Part shown: positions 5,942-6,052 of the stretch, piece after piece
Position numbering within the stretch: the stretch's first letter is position 1
Layout: each line of letters opens with the position of its first letter
NCBI GenBank assembly: GCA_050732575.1
Contig: JBOHRF010000323.1
Location: 1 to 6,052 of the forward strand
Reading direction: 5' to 3'
DNA length: 6,052 nucleotides
Source: JBBDWZ01 sp050732575
Lineage (GTDB): Bacteria; Gemmatimonadota; Gemmatimonadetes; Longimicrobiales; RSA9
Position numbers and translations under genes: made by a program
Notes under the pieces: model-generated
The model's database searches: none
What the model saw: the letters and a program-made list of their open reading frames with translations, nothing else
Told to the model about the DNA's origin: nothing

Positions 5942-5990
5942 TGGGGCGTTCACCCTGTCTGAATCAGGCTGCGCCAGCGCGTTGATATTG

Positions 5991-6002
5991 GGCAGGCCTG
6001 CC
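5991..6002. repeat. 12-bp perfect palindrome
   Basis: GGCAGGCCTGCC reads the same on both strands. It lies 50 bases after the membrane-protein stop. It is too compact to form a good hairpin; a protein-binding site or chance are both possible. Confidence 0.4.
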
Positions 6003-6012
6003 TGACGCATTC

Positions 6013-6030
6013 GCTGACTTCTCGGTCAGC
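6013..6030 (+). terminator. Possible terminator hairpin after the operon
   Basis: GCTGAC and GTCAGC form a perfect 6-bp stem around a 6-base loop, 71 bases after the last gene of the operon. Only TAATTCG follows, without a U-tract, so a rho-independent terminator is weakly supported. Confidence 0.3.
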
Positions 6031-6052
6031 TAATTCGCCACGATTCTGACGG

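Noticed and set aside
5077..5985. 302-codon plus-strand open frame overlapping the membrane protein
   Set aside because: It is very rich in Arg and Ala with no membrane segments or motifs, and is an off-frame shadow of the DUF4173-like gene.
4208..6010. Long open frame on the minus strand continuous with the SDR gene, which would give a 922-residue protein
   Set aside because: The extension is arginine/proline/glutamine-rich with no domain. It runs antisense to three well-supported genes, and the SDR has its own start with GAGG and a signal-like leader at 4207.
1..6052. CRISPR array, tRNA, rRNA or insertion sequence
   Set aside because: No regularly spaced repeats with unique spacers, no cloverleaf-like segment, no rRNA motifs and no transposase reading frame were seen on either strand.

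Overview
The window is GC-rich, gene-dense bacterial DNA. A secreted S9 peptidase with two poly-glycine inserts, a DUF559 relic and a small winged-helix regulator heading a membrane-protein operon are gene types I associate with Gemmatimonadota, with Acidobacteriota as the alternative. This is an inference from gene content only, since there is no rRNA or other marker here.

Layout. (1) Positions 1-148 (+) hold the 3' end of a DUF559-type endonuclease-like gene, with a one-base frameshift near position 54. (2) Positions 401-3022 (+) hold a complete 873-residue exported S9 (DPP-IV/prolyl oligopeptidase type) serine peptidase with an excellent ribosome binding site. (3) Positions 3028-3101 hold a repeat element made of three tandem GGAGAYGG octamers and an inverted copy. 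It forms a 16-bp inverted repeat between two convergent genes. (4) Positions 3242-4207 (-) hold a classical short-chain dehydrogenase/reductase preceded by an unexpected signal-peptide-like leader. (5) Positions 4398-5941 (+) hold a tight three-gene operon with a recognisable promoter. Its genes are a winged-helix regulator of about 130 residues, an 85-residue protein that is only the C-terminal IPP-binding part of undecaprenyl diphosphate synthase, and a 269-residue membrane protein. The membrane protein resembles DUF4173/DUF4153 proteins but appears to lack the central membrane block. (6) Positions 5942-6052 hold no recognisable gene, only two short palindromes.

How they work together. The peptidase and the dehydrogenase converge and are probably independent single-gene units. 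The last three genes are joined by a 3-nt gap and then a 4-nt ATGA overlap, so they are almost certainly co-transcribed and translationally coupled. The regulator probably controls its own operon through a site over the -10 box. The most unusual part of the window is this operon. Both effector genes look like trimmed versions of larger families, yet both keep clean reading frames and coupled start/stop junctions. It is either a compact membrane module that has not been described or a recently reduced one.
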